A stretch of DNA of 64,000 bases from B10-G9 sp964627755. Its GTDB lineage: Bacteria; Chloroflexota; Anaerolineae; Anaerolineales; UBA11858. Below, one piece after another: positions 7,595-16,885 of this stretch. The position numbers were made by a program, and so were the translations under genes. The stretch lies in NCBI GenBank assembly GCA_964627755.1, contig CAZVIH010000004.1, positions 1 through 64,000 of the forward strand, written 5' to 3'. Each line of letters starts with the position of its first letter. Position 1 is the stretch's first letter. Below the pieces are notes generated by a model. That model saw only the letters and a program-made list of their open reading frames with translations, was not told the origin of the DNA and did no database searches.

Positions 7595-9121
7595 CTATTT
7601 TGCGTAATCCACAGTTCTGGTTTCCCGGATCACAGTAACCTTGATCTTGCCGGGGTACTGCATGGTCTCCTCGATGGTCTTGGATATGTCCCGGGCCAGG
7701 CGGGAGGCTGCCAGGTCGTCGATCATGGTGGGGCGGACAAAGATGCGGACTTCGCGGCCGGCCTGGAGGGCATAACTGCTTTTGACACCCTCATAGGAGT
7801 TGGCCACATCTTCCAGGGCCCGGACGCGTTTCAGGTATTGCTCCAGGCTTTCACGGCGAGCGCCAGGTCGGGCACCGGAAATGGCGTCCGCCGCTTCCAC
7901 GATGATGGCTTCTACAGATTCCTGCTCCACTTCATGATGGTGGGAGGCAATGGCGTTAACAACCTTGGCGCCAACACCATGGCGTTCGGCAAACTCGGCC
8001 CCGATCTGGGCGTGAGTGCCTTCCACGTTATGATCCATGGCTTTTCCGAGGTCGTGCAGCAGGGCGCCGGCTTTGGCGATTTCCACATTGGCGCCCATTT
8101 CAGATGCCAATACTGAGGCCAATTGAGCGGATTCTACAGCGTGGGCCAATTGGTTCTGGCCGTAGGATGTGCGGAATTTCAAGCGTCCCAGTGTTTTGAG
8201 AATATCGGTCTGCAAGCCTGGAACTCCGGCTTCATAGGCGGCTTGCTCACCTGCTTCCATGATCACTTTGTCAAGATTTTCCTGTTCTTTTTCAATGATC
8301 GTTTCAATGTGGGCGGGATGGATCCGGCCATCCAGGATTAGCTTATGCATGGCATTTTTAGCAACTTCCCGGCGGACAGAGTCAAAACAGGAAATTGTGA
8401 TGGCTTCCGGGGTATCATCCACAATCACATCTACACCGGCTGCCTTTTCAAAAGCCCGGATGTTGCGTCCGTTGCGGCCGATGATCCGTCCTTTCATATC
8501 ATCAGATGGCAGGGGGATTGTGGAGGATGTTACTTCTTCAACATGGTCTGATGCCACTCGCTGAATGGCATCAGCAATTAACTTGCGGGCTTTGCGTTCT
8601 CCTTGTTCCTGGGCTTCTGCTTCGATTTCACGCACGATACGAGACATATCGTTGCGGGCTTCTTGTTCTACCCGCTCCAGAAGCAGGTCTTTGGCTTCAG
8701 CCTGGGTCATCTGGCTGACTCTTTCCAGTTCCTGCGCCACTTCAGCTAAGGTTTCTTCAACTGTATTGGCTTTTTTATCCAATGCGCTCTGACGCTGGCT
8801 GATGGCATGTTCCCGGTCCTCGATTTTTTCAGCCCGTTTGTCCAGCTGGTCGGTTCGGCTCTGAAGCCGTTCTTCGCTGCGGGTGATCTCTGTTCGGCGA
8901 CTGTGGGCTTCTTTTTCAGCGGCCTGGATGATTTCTATGGCCCGGTTCTGGGATTCCTTGACTATCTCTGTTGATTTTCTTTCAGCTTCGTTGAGGAGTT
9001 GATTGGCTTTGTTCTGTTTATCATCTGCCGCCCGGGCAGCCAGGTAGTTTTTGATAAAAAATCCAATTACAGCTCCCAAAACGAGCGCGGCAAAACCGAT
9101 AATTATTTGATTTCCATTCAT
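7595..9121 (-). CDS. rny: Ribonuclease Y
   Basis: 508 residues, the normal size for RNase Y, the membrane-anchored endoribonuclease that starts mRNA decay. Residues 5-28 form one transmembrane helix. A long charged coiled coil runs to about residue 190. The KH domain contains GRIIGRNGRNIRAFEKAAGVD, and the HD domain (near 325-420) contains LLHDLGKAMD plus SHHHEVE. The end TVIRETRTVDYAK is typical. It lies 57 bp downstream of recX on the same strand, so the two are probably co-transcribed. Confidence 0.97.
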   Translation of the reverse strand: MNGNQIIIGFAALVLGAVIGFFIKNYLAARAADDKQNKANQLLNEAERKSTEIVKESQNRAIEIIQAAEKEAHSRRTEITRSEERLQSRTDQLDKRAEKIEDREHAISQRQSALDKKANTVEETLAEVAQELERVSQMTQAEAKDLLLERVEQEARNDMSRIVREIEAEAQEQGERKARKLIADAIQRVASDHVEEVTSSTIPLPSDDMKGRIIGRNGRNIRAFEKAAGVDVIVDDTPEAITISCFDSVRREVAKNAMHKLILDGRIHPAHIETIIEKEQENLDKVIMEAGEQAAYEAGVPGLQTDILKTLGRLKFRTSYGQNQLAHAVESAQLASVLASEMGANVEIAKAGALLHDLGKAMDHNVEGTHAQIGAEFAERHGVGAKVVNAIASHHHEVEQESVEAIIVEAADAISGARPGARRESLEQYLKRVRALEDVANSYEGVKSSYALQAGREVRIFVRPTMIDDLAASRLARDISKTIEETMQYPGKIKVTVIRETRTVDYAK

Positions 9122-9178
9122 GTTCTTGCCCCTTTTCTCTGATCCAACCTGGGATCATGGGTATGTATTGATAAAAAT

Positions 9179-9805
9179 TTATAATTCCTTTTCCATCTCT
9201 TTCCAGAGAGTACCTATAACATCTTTGCTGATGTGGTACGGAAAACCACGTCTGGTAAGCAAGGCTGAGAGTTTCTTGTAGAAGGCTTTTTCCTCCAAAC
9301 CAATAAATCTCGAAATTTTGGAACGGGCACAGTCGAATGCCAGCTCTTCTTCATTGAGCTCTGCCAGAACGTCTTCGATGATCTCGTTGGTAATGCCTTT
9401 CTGAAATAATTCTGAGGAGAGAGCTCTTTTTCCCCGGGGTTTGAACCGGATTCGGTTTTCGACCCATTGAGAAGCGAAGTCCCGATCATTTACAAGAGAG
9501 GCACTCCGCAGTCTGTTTAAAACCCCCTCAATGATACTTTCAGGGACTTCGTGTTTGGTCAGATTCTGGCGGATTTCCTTTTCAGACCGGATTCTATAAC
9601 TGAGAAAATTAATGGCACGTTGATACGCCCCCTCAAATTGGTCCTTTTCCTGCAGGTCGATAATTTTTTGTTGGCTGAGTTTATTTCCCTCTGCCAGCCA
9701 GGGTGCAGCAGCCCGGGATATCCCAAAGGCATACTCACCATCCAAATAGACGTTTAATCGCTGGGGATTTTTCTTCTGTGGTTCCAGCCTGGTTACAGTT
9801 AACAT
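9179..9805 (-). CDS. recX: Regulatory protein RecX
   Basis: 208 residues with the three-helix repeats of RecX, which binds the RecA filament and limits its activity. Supporting segments are ALNFLSYR-like RAINFLSYRIRSEKEIRQNL, LNRLRSASLVNDRDFASQWVENRI, and the conserved GKRALSSELFQKGI. The N-terminal extension (TVTRLEPQKKNPQRLNVYLDGEYAFGIS) is common in Gram-positive-type RecX. No recA neighbour is visible here; the downstream gene is rny. Confidence 0.92.
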   Translation of the reverse strand: MLTVTRLEPQKKNPQRLNVYLDGEYAFGISRAAAPWLAEGNKLSQQKIIDLQEKDQFEGAYQRAINFLSYRIRSEKEIRQNLTKHEVPESIIEGVLNRLRSASLVNDRDFASQWVENRIRFKPRGKRALSSELFQKGITNEIIEDVLAELNEEELAFDCARSKISRFIGLEEKAFYKKLSALLTRRGFPYHISKDVIGTLWKEMEKEL

Positions 9806-9847
9806 AAAACAGCCGTGTCGACGCCATCTTTGGCCACGGCTGCCTGA

Positions 9848-10135
9848 TATAATGCTCTGATCTAAATCCTGTTGTGGTACGCTAGGATATCTTTGAAGGT
9901 GTATGTAGCCTTGAATACCTAGCGAGAGACTGCTTCACTTGGTAAATAATCGATATGCCAATGTGTCACTTACTTCAATACCACTTTATGATGGTAGATC
10001 GTTTTATCAGTACCGCGGCCGCTTGTCTATCTTCTGGCGACCCTTGTATATAGGGGGTGGGGAGGTCTGTTTCTGTTGATTTTTCGTTTTGGCAAAGCTT
10101 TTGATGGAAAAATCTATTCCCCAACCCACTTTTTC
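9848..10135 (+). ncRNA. Candidate structured non-coding RNA or long leader
   Basis: The 530-bp gap between recX and the phosphatase has no gene but ordered signals. An extended -10 box TGATATAAT (9845-9853) comes first. A nested hairpin follows, CGCTAGG (9880-9886) with CCTAGCG (9918-9924) and AAGG with CCTT inside. Then comes a long stem: GGGTGGGGA (10055-10063) with TCCCCAACCC (10118-10127), enclosing GATTTTTC (10078-10085) with GAAAAATC (10107-10114). A T-run begins at 10130, as in an intrinsic terminator. A second small hairpin (GTTTTGA/TCAAAAC, 10136-10157) follows. This could be a free-standing small RNA of about 270 nt. I recognise no known family. Confidence 0.4.
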
Positions 10136-10334
10136 GTTTTGACCTTTTGATCAAAACATTCTCAGTTTTAATTTTTTAGCGTCCAGTGATTCCGCTTCCT
10201 GAACTCTTCCTTATTATACACGAAACTTCTGATCAGGCAAACCCATGAGCAGATCAGATTTTATTAAGGTTGATTGCCTTTATTTAAAGACTATATTTCA
10301 AGAGTGGTAGCATATAATGGCAGGAGGATCTGAT

Positions 10335-10811
10335 ATGAGAATAATCTTTATTTGCCAGGGAAATATTATTCGCAGTCCACTGGCTGAAAATTTATTCAGA
10401 CACCTGGCTCAGGAGCAGGGTGTAGCAGATAAATATCAATTGGACTCTGCCGGAACATCCGCATACCATGTTGGCGAACCTCCAGATCACCGAATGCGCC
10501 AGGTAGCCCAGGAGAAAGGTTTCCAGTACACGGGAACAGCCAGGCAATTCAGACGGGATGAGTTTGATCAACATGACTTGATCTTGGTCATGGATAGATC
10601 CAACCTTCAAGTATTGAAGGGCTGGGCTTCTCCAGAAGAAAATAAGAAAATTCGGATGATGCGGGAATTCGATTCCCAAGGCAGTGCCGATCAGGACGTG
10701 CCGGATCCTTATTATGGGGGATTGGACGGGTTTGATAAGACTTTTGAGATTTTGAAACGATCCTGCCAGGGTTTATTGGAGGTGCTGGAAAGTGAACCAG
10801 GTACACCCTGA
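10335..10811 (+). CDS. Low-molecular-weight protein-tyrosine-phosphatase family protein
   Basis: 158 residues. The P-loop CQGNIIRS fits CxGNxxRS, and the general-acid Asp lies in VPDPYYGG. The ATG at 10335 (MRIIFICQGN) is chosen because AGGAGG sits 7-8 nt before it; the ATG at 10317 has none. The next gene, a fructosamine-kinase homologue, overlaps it by 20 bp. In bacteria such pairs have been linked to protein repair, with the phosphatase dephosphorylating ribulosamine 5-phosphates before the kinase acts. That role is favoured over tyrosine dephosphorylation or arsenate reduction on context alone. Confidence 0.9.
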   Translation: MRIIFICQGNIIRSPLAENLFRHLAQEQGVADKYQLDSAGTSAYHVGEPPDHRMRQVAQEKGFQYTGTARQFRRDEFDQHDLILVMDRSNLQVLKGWASPEENKKIRMMREFDSQGSADQDVPDPYYGGLDGFDKTFEILKRSCQGLLEVLESEPGTP

Positions 10812-11646
10812 TATTCAGGAATGGTTAGATAACAATCAGCTGGGGAATATTACTTCTGCTGATTCGGTAAGCGGGGGCTGCATTCATCAAGCTCTGAGAA
10901 TCCAAACGGCATCCGGTGAGTGTTTCTTCCTGAAACAAGATCCTGTTAAGTATCCAGATGTTTTCCAGCGGGAAGCGGAAGGGTTGGAAGCTTTGAGGGT
11001 GATCGGAGGACCAGTGATCCCGGATGTGTATCTGATCGGGGAAGAATACCTGCTGCTGAGGGATTTACAACCTGCCCCGCGTTGTAAGGACTTCTGGCAC
11101 ATTTATGGACAACAGCTGGCTGTGATCCATTTGCGGCATAATCCCAGATTTGGTTTTAAACACGATAATTATATTGGCAGCAATCCCCAGGAAAATACCT
11201 GGCTGGAAAACGGTCATGATTTTTTCCGGGAGCGGCGGCTCAGGAACCAGATCAGATTGGCTAGTGATCGGTCCTTGCTGAATACCAATGATCTCCACAA
11301 TTTAGAAGGCTTGATGTTGCGGCTGCCTGATTTGATCCCGGAGCAGCCAGCGTCCCTGATACACGGAGATTTGTGGAGCGGAAATTTGATCTCAGATAAA
11401 GATGGAAAACCCGCCCTGATCGATCCGGCTGTATATTTTGGCTGGGCGGAAGCGGATCTGGCGATGGCGGATTTATTTGGATACTATCCAGATGAATTTT
11501 ATGGGGCGTACACTGAAGTACACCCCCTTGAGAATGGCTATCGGGCTCGCTTCCCAATCTACAATCTCTATCATTTGTTGAATCATCTCAATTTGTTTGG
11601 CGGGGGATATTTATCGCAGATTCGGACGATCCTGAATCGTTTTTAG
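10792..11646 (+). CDS. Fructosamine-3-kinase family protein (ribulosamine/erythrulosamine kinase-like)
   Basis: 284 residues, GTG start overlapping the upstream phosphatase gene. Fold and motifs are those of fructosamine kinases: an ATP-site lysine in ECFFLKQD, QLAVIHLRHNPRFGFKHDNYIGSN-like segments typical of the family, the catalytic LIHGDLWSGN, and the metal-binding LIDPAVYFGWAEADLAM. These kinases phosphorylate ketosamines on glycated proteins, destabilising them and freeing the amine. Bacterial members often prefer ribulosamines and erythrulosamines. Translation is probably coupled to the phosphatase. Confidence 0.92.
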   Translation: MNQVHPDIQEWLDNNQLGNITSADSVSGGCIHQALRIQTASGECFFLKQDPVKYPDVFQREAEGLEALRVIGGPVIPDVYLIGEEYLLLRDLQPAPRCKDFWHIYGQQLAVIHLRHNPRFGFKHDNYIGSNPQENTWLENGHDFFRERRLRNQIRLASDRSLLNTNDLHNLEGLMLRLPDLIPEQPASLIHGDLWSGNLISDKDGKPALIDPAVYFGWAEADLAMADLFGYYPDEFYGAYTEVHPLENGYRARFPIYNLYHLLNHLNLFGGGYLSQIRTILNRF

Positions 11647-11751
11647 ACCTGCCACCCAGGCGGCATAGTTTGAGATTTTGTTAACTACATGGTTGCCGGG
11701 AATGATACAATTGCACCTGGACATACTACATTTAGAGGAATTAATTGACTT

Positions 11752-13146
11752 ATGACGGTGCCTTATTGGGTTCAAGATTCAATTTTCTACCAGATCTTTC
11801 CTGATCGGTTCTATAACAGCGATCCTGGAAATGACCCTCCAAAAACCCAGGCCTGGGGAGAAAAACCGACCATCTGGGATTTCCAGGGCGGAGACCTTCG
11901 AGGTGTGATTCAGAAGCTGGATTATTTGCTGGATCTGGGGATCACGGCGATCTATTTTAATCCCATTTTCCAGGCTACATCCAACCATCGCTACAACATC
12001 AGCGATTATTTTAAGATCGATTTTAAGCTTGGAACTGAAAAGGATTTTCAAGCCCTGCTGGATGTTGCTCATCAAAATCATATCAGGGTCGTGATCGATG
12101 GTGTATTTAATCATTGTGGTAGAGGATTTTTCGCTTTCAATGATATCCTGGAAAATCAGAGCCATTCGTCATATGTAGACTGGTTTCACTTGAATAATGT
12201 GCCTCCGGATGCTTATTCACCTGGAGACGCAGATGATTATGAAGCCTGGTGGAAGTTCAAAAGTCTGCCCAAATTCAACACTGATAATCCCCGAGTCCGA
12301 AAATATATCTTTGATGTTGCCAGGTATTGGATTCGCCTTGGCGCAGATGGTTGGCGGCTGGACGTCCCGAATGAAATTGATGACGAGGGTTTCTGGGAAG
12401 AATTCAGAGGTGTTGTGAAATCTGAGAACCCCGATGCCTACCTGGTAGGGGAGATTTGGGATGGGGATCCAAAATGGGTTGGTCCAAAAAGTTTTGATGG
12501 CTTGATGAATTATCCTGTCAGGGACGGAGTGATTGGGTTCTTGACGAATAATATCACCGCTGGTGGATTCTCTGAAATGGTTAACAGGCAGCAGAATCAG
12601 TATGACCGGGAAATCGTTTTTGCGATGTACAATCCCCTGGGTTCACATGACACGGTCCGAATCAAAACTGAGCTGGGAGGGGATCAAAAGAAATTAAAAA
12701 TGGCCTATACATTCTTGATGGCCTATCCAGGCGCCCCTGCGATCTATTACGGAGATGAGATCGGATTGGATGGGGGGAAAGACCCTGATTGCCGGAAGGC
12801 ATTTCCCTGGGACGAAAAAGAATGGGACCAGGATCTGCGGATTTATCTTCAAAAGCTGATTAATTTCCGCAAGAAAAAGTCTGTACTGCGCAGGGGTTCC
12901 TTCCAGGAAGTGCTTGTGGACAGCAAAAGAAATATTTATGCTTTTGCCAGGAAACTTGGCTACGAGAGCCTGCTCACAATCCTGAATGCCAGCGGCACCC
13001 GACGGAATCTCAAAATCTCTGTTGCGGATTTGCTATGGGCGGATGGGAGGATCATTAGAGATCTACTTTCCGACCAGGAATTTATTGTCTCTGGTACTGA
13101 TGTCAATATCAGTGTTGAACCATGGAGCGTATTGTGGATTAGCTGA
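11752..13146 (+). CDS. Glycoside hydrolase family 13 enzyme (cyclomaltodextrinase/neopullulanase-like)
   Basis: 464 residues, cytoplasmic (no signal peptide). The TIM barrel starts at once with WVQDSIFYQIFPDRF. Conserved regions are IDGVFNH, GWRLDVPNE (nucleophile Asp near 204), LVGEIW (acid/base Glu near 234) and GSHDTVR (Asp near 300). The N-terminal starch-binding CBM34 domain of classical neopullulanases is absent, and the C-terminal beta domain is short. The likely job is intracellular hydrolysis of maltodextrins or alpha-glucans. It lies 105 bp after the deglycation pair; AGAGGA is 13 nt before the ATG. Confidence 0.9.
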   Translation: MTVPYWVQDSIFYQIFPDRFYNSDPGNDPPKTQAWGEKPTIWDFQGGDLRGVIQKLDYLLDLGITAIYFNPIFQATSNHRYNISDYFKIDFKLGTEKDFQALLDVAHQNHIRVVIDGVFNHCGRGFFAFNDILENQSHSSYVDWFHLNNVPPDAYSPGDADDYEAWWKFKSLPKFNTDNPRVRKYIFDVARYWIRLGADGWRLDVPNEIDDEGFWEEFRGVVKSENPDAYLVGEIWDGDPKWVGPKSFDGLMNYPVRDGVIGFLTNNITAGGFSEMVNRQQNQYDREIVFAMYNPLGSHDTVRIKTELGGDQKKLKMAYTFLMAYPGAPAIYYGDEIGLDGGKDPDCRKAFPWDEKEWDQDLRIYLQKLINFRKKKSVLRRGSFQEVLVDSKRNIYAFARKLGYESLLTILNASGTRRNLKISVADLLWADGRIIRDLLSDQEFIVSGTDVNISVEPWSVLWIS

Positions 13147-13204
13147 GTAGAAAAGAATTTATCTTAAAAATAAGAAACGATTAGATGAATAAATGGTAAA
13201 ATAC

Positions 13205-13237
13205 AACGCTTGGAGGCACCCCCTCCAAGCGTTTTTA
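13205..13237 (+). terminator. Rho-independent terminator after the GH13 gene
   Basis: A perfect stem AACGCTTGGAGG (13205-13216) pairs with CCTCCAAGCGTT (13222-13233) around a 5-nt loop, followed by TTTT. It separates the GH13 gene from ppdK. Confidence 0.9.
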
Positions 13238-13271
13238 TAATGTAATACTGTTATTTAGCAGGAGGTATATG

Positions 13272-16013
13272 ATGGCAGACCAGAAATGGGTCTATACATT
13301 TCAGGATGTAGAAGCAGCAGAGAAACATGTCGGCGGTAAGTGGGAAAAAGTCCGCGGATTATTGGGTGGAAAAGGAGCCAACCTGGCAGATATGACCAGG
13401 ATCGGAATTCCTGTCCCCCCCGGATTTACTGTAACAACCGAGGCCTGCAATGCCTATATTGACGGGGGAGAAAAATTCCCTCCAGGTATGTGGGACCAGG
13501 AAATGGCCGCAATGAAGGAAACTGAGGAGCTAGCCGGGAAGAAATTTGGCGACATTGAAAACCCGCTCCTGGTATCCTGCCGTTCGGGCGCAGTTAAGTC
13601 CATGCCTGGCATGATGGACACTGTTCTTAACATCGGTCTTAATGATGAGACCGCCAAAGGCATGGTTGCCCTGACCGGTGACGAAAGATTTGTATACGAT
13701 GCTTACCGGCGTCTGGTGCAAATGTTTGGTTCTGTAGTACTGGGTATTGATGATGATGCTTTTGAAGATGTCTTGGAAGAGTATAAAAAGAATAAAGGTG
13801 TTGAAATGGACACCGAACTGGGCGCAGAGGATTGGAAAAAACTGACCGCTGACTTCCAGAAGATCGTTAAAAAAGAAAAGGGATTTGATTTCCCTCAGGA
13901 TCCTGCCGAGCAGCTGCGCATGGCCACCGAGGCGGTTTTTGCCTCCTGGAATGGAAAACGTGCTGTGGATTACCGCAACGCGGCTGGCATTCCCCACGAT
14001 CTGGGAACGGCGGTCAACGTCATGACCATGGTTTTTGGCAATATGGAAGAAGATTCAGGAACCGGCGTGGCTTTCACCCGCAACCCCTCCACCGGTGAGA
14101 ATAAACTCTGGGGTGAATACTTGCTTAACGCCCAGGGTGAAGACGTGGTGGCTGGCATCCGCAATGCGGAAAAAATTGACGGCTTGAAAGATAATATGCC
14201 CGAAGTATATAAAGAATTCCAGGATATCACTATAAAATTGGAAAATCACTACCGGGAAATGCAGGATGTCGAGTTTACTATTGAACGCGGCAAACTGTGG
14301 ATGCTCCAAACCCGTGATGGCAAACGAACAGCCAAAGCGGCTGTGAAAATTGCGGTCGATATGTTCGCAGAAGGCCTGATCAGTAAAGAGGAAGCTATTT
14401 TAAAGGTGGATACCGACCAGGTTGATACTTTGCTGCATCCTCAATTTGATCCTGCTGAAAAAGAAAAAGCTGACAAAGAAGGGAAAATGGTCGCTACTGG
14501 CGTGAATGCTTCCCCCGGTGCAGCTGTAGGACGAATTTATTTTGACGCAAATACCGCAGAACAGAAATCGAAGGAAGAAGGTCAGGACGTGATCATGGTT
14601 CGCCCCTTCACCAAACCGGATGACGTGCACGGCATGCTGGCCTCCAAAGGTATCCTTACCAGCGAGGGTGGAGCTACATCTCATGCGGCTGTAGTTGCCC
14701 GCCAATTTGGTATCCCCTGTGTGGTCGGCGCCTCCGATATTCAAATCAGCATGAAAGAAAGAACTCTAGTCGCTGCTGGGGTAACCATCAAGGAAGGAGA
14801 TTTTCTTTCTGTTGATGGCACCACCGGTGAGGTTTTCCTGGGTGAGATCCCTTCAATTGCACCAAAACTGGAAGAGCAGACTGAATTGATGGAACTACTC
14901 ACATGGGCGGACGAGATTTCCGCTACCAAGGATATTCGCACAGCGCCAAAAGGCTGGCCGACCCGTGGTTTGATGGTCTGGGCCAATGCCGATTATCCTG
15001 AAGATGCCCGCAGGGCCCGCTCCTATGGTGCCCAGGGCATTGGTTTGTGCCGGACTGAGCACATGTTTTTTGAGCCGGAACGACTGCCTATCGTTCAGAA
15101 TATGATTTTGGCTGATAAAGTAGAAGATCGCGTGGCAGCTCTCGATAAACTGCTTCCTTACCAGCGCAGTGATTTTGATGGCTTGTTTGAAGCAATGACT
15201 GGTCTGCCAGTCATCATCCGCCTGATCGATCCCCCGCTTCATGAGTTCATGCCAGATGAGCACAAACTCCTGGAAGAAGTGATTGCCAATCGGATCCAGA
15301 ACAAAGTGGACCAGAGCAAGGAAGATCTTTTGGTCAGCATTCAGAATCTACATGAAAGCAACCCCATGATGGGGCTGCGCGGTGTGCGTTTGAGTGTGGT
15401 TATGCCGGAAATCGTCAGCATGCAGGTCCGGGCAATTTTCGAAGCTGCCGCAGATGTAACGCTGCGCGGCTTTGAACCGCATCCTGAAGTGATGATCCCC
15501 TTAACCGGTCATATCAATGAGCTGCATTTCATCCAGCCCAAACTGGTGGAGATCGCCAAAGCGGTGATGGAAGAAAAAGGTGTTGAATTTGACTACAAGT
15601 TCGGCACCATGATCGAAATCCCCCGCGCTGGTCTAACTGCAGACGAGATTGCTGGAACAGCGGAATTCTTCTCTTTTGGGACCAACGATCTGACCCAATT
15701 CACCTTTGGCTACAGCCGGGATGATGCCGAGCGCAACTTCCTGGTGAAATATGTTGAAGATGGGATCCTGCCCAGGAATCCATTCCAGACCATTGATACC
15801 CTGGGTGTGGGTCAATTGATGGATCTGACTGTTAAGAAAGGACGCGGGACGAGGGTTGATCTTGAGGTCGGCATCTGCGGTGAACATGGTGGCGATCCGG
15901 AATCGATTGATTGGTGCTACAAGATCGGTTTGAACTACGTTAGCTGTTCTCCCTTCCGTGTACCTGTTGCTCGCCTGGCTGCTGCCCAGTCTGCGATTAA
16001 GCACCGGAAATAA
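13272..16013 (+). CDS. ppdK: Pyruvate, phosphate dikinase
   Basis: About 913 residues, full length. It interconverts pyruvate, ATP and phosphate with PEP, AMP and PPi, serving glycolysis or gluconeogenesis in anaerobes. The nucleotide-binding part starts with GGKGANLADM. The swivelling phosphohistidine domain has GGATSHAAVVARQ (His near 470). The PEP-binding barrel ends with CGEHGGDP, carrying the catalytic Cys. GGAGG at 13261-13265 is spaced better for the ATG at 13272 than for the one at 13269. It is monocistronic between two terminators. Pyruvate from tryptophanase could be one source of substrate. Confidence 0.97.
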   Translation: MADQKWVYTFQDVEAAEKHVGGKWEKVRGLLGGKGANLADMTRIGIPVPPGFTVTTEACNAYIDGGEKFPPGMWDQEMAAMKETEELAGKKFGDIENPLLVSCRSGAVKSMPGMMDTVLNIGLNDETAKGMVALTGDERFVYDAYRRLVQMFGSVVLGIDDDAFEDVLEEYKKNKGVEMDTELGAEDWKKLTADFQKIVKKEKGFDFPQDPAEQLRMATEAVFASWNGKRAVDYRNAAGIPHDLGTAVNVMTMVFGNMEEDSGTGVAFTRNPSTGENKLWGEYLLNAQGEDVVAGIRNAEKIDGLKDNMPEVYKEFQDITIKLENHYREMQDVEFTIERGKLWMLQTRDGKRTAKAAVKIAVDMFAEGLISKEEAILKVDTDQVDTLLHPQFDPAEKEKADKEGKMVATGVNASPGAAVGRIYFDANTAEQKSKEEGQDVIMVRPFTKPDDVHGMLASKGILTSEGGATSHAAVVARQFGIPCVVGASDIQISMKERTLVAAGVTIKEGDFLSVDGTTGEVFLGEIPSIAPKLEEQTELMELLTWADEISATKDIRTAPKGWPTRGLMVWANADYPEDARRARSYGAQGIGLCRTEHMFFEPERLPIVQNMILADKVEDRVAALDKLLPYQRSDFDGLFEAMTGLPVIIRLIDPPLHEFMPDEHKLLEEVIANRIQNKVDQSKEDLLVSIQNLHESNPMMGLRGVRLSVVMPEIVSMQVRAIFEAAADVTLRGFEPHPEVMIPLTGHINELHFIQPKLVEIAKAVMEEKGVEFDYKFGTMIEIPRAGLTADEIAGTAEFFSFGTNDLTQFTFGYSRDDAERNFLVKYVEDGILPRNPFQTIDTLGVGQLMDLTVKKGRGTRVDLEVGICGEHGGDPESIDWCYKIGLNYVSCSPFRVPVARLAAAQSAIKHRK

Positions 16014-16025
16014 TTTTAATTGAAC

Positions 16026-16065
16026 AAAGGGACTGAGCCCTTCTCAAAGGACTCGGTCCCTTTTT
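16026..16065 (+). terminator. Rho-independent terminator after ppdK
   Basis: AAAGGGACTGAG pairs with CTCGGTCCCTTT (one G-T pair), followed by T5. The core again resembles the GGGACTGAGTCC palindromes at 7541 and 29908. Confidence 0.88.
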
Positions 16066-16156
16066 GATTTAAGGACATCGTCCTATCTTTTAATCCATGT
16101 TATGATTCAAGAAGTTGATTATTATTGTTCTTGGTTAAGAAGAAAGGAGAGATAAG

Positions 16157-16834
16157 ATGGATTTCGGATTGGCATTTTCGTACGTATTTGAGGATGAAGA
16201 CTGGCTCAAAAAAATGGCTTTAGCCAGTTTACTGTGCCTTACTGGGATCGGGATTATTCCCGTCCTCGGTTGGGGACTTGAAGTGATGAGAAGGGTAATT
16301 AAAGAAGACCCGGAACCACTGCCAGATTGGAGTGAATTTGGACAATATTTTGTGAAGGGGCTGCTGGTTGCACTGGTGGGATTTATCTATGCCCTGCCTA
16401 TGATCATTGTTGGCAGCTGCAACGCAGGCGCAGGTACCTTACTTTCCAATACCGGGGAGGACTTTGCAGTAACAGCGATCTGGATCTTGACGACATGTAT
16501 GAGCTGTCTCTATGTGATTTACGGGGTGGGTATTTCTCTGCTTATTCCAGCGGCGCTGGGCAATTTTGCCGCCAGCGGAGAATTTAAATCTGTTTTCAAA
16601 CTTGGAGAGATCTTCAGAATAGTGCGTGCGAATTTTGGAAATTATGCTCTGGTATTTTTGGGCTTGATCTTGTCCAACATCGTCGTCCCTCTGGGTACTG
16701 TGGCCTGCGGAATTGGTATCTTCTTCACCACAGCATATGCGGTCTTGTTCAATTCGCATTTGATGGGGCAGGCATACAAGATTGCAGCCCCTGGGCTGAT
16801 TGCTGCTGCTGGACCCATCCCGGAGGCGAGTTAA
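16157..16834 (+). CDS. DUF4013 integral membrane protein
   Basis: 225 residues with about five or six hydrophobic segments. The N-terminal LAFSYVFEDEDWLKKMALASLL and EPLPDWSEFGQYFVKGLLVALV are hallmarks of DUF4013 proteins, which are found in anaerobic bacteria and archaea and have no defined role. A good AGAAAGGAGAG ribosome site precedes the ATG. A second small membrane protein follows after 51 bp, so the pair may form one operon. Confidence 0.85.
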   Translation: MDFGLAFSYVFEDEDWLKKMALASLLCLTGIGIIPVLGWGLEVMRRVIKEDPEPLPDWSEFGQYFVKGLLVALVGFIYALPMIIVGSCNAGAGTLLSNTGEDFAVTAIWILTTCMSCLYVIYGVGISLLIPAALGNFAASGEFKSVFKLGEIFRIVRANFGNYALVFLGLILSNIVVPLGTVACGIGIFFTTAYAVLFNSHLMGQAYKIAAPGLIAAAGPIPEAS

Positions 16835-16885
16835 CTTATCGCTCACGCTTTTTACCAACCACCGGGATAAAGGAGGCAGCCTGAG

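Noticed and set aside
10313..10318. TATAAT just before the phosphatase gene as its promoter
   Set aside because: It is only 16 bp from the ATG, so transcription would start inside the ribosome site, and there is no -35 box.
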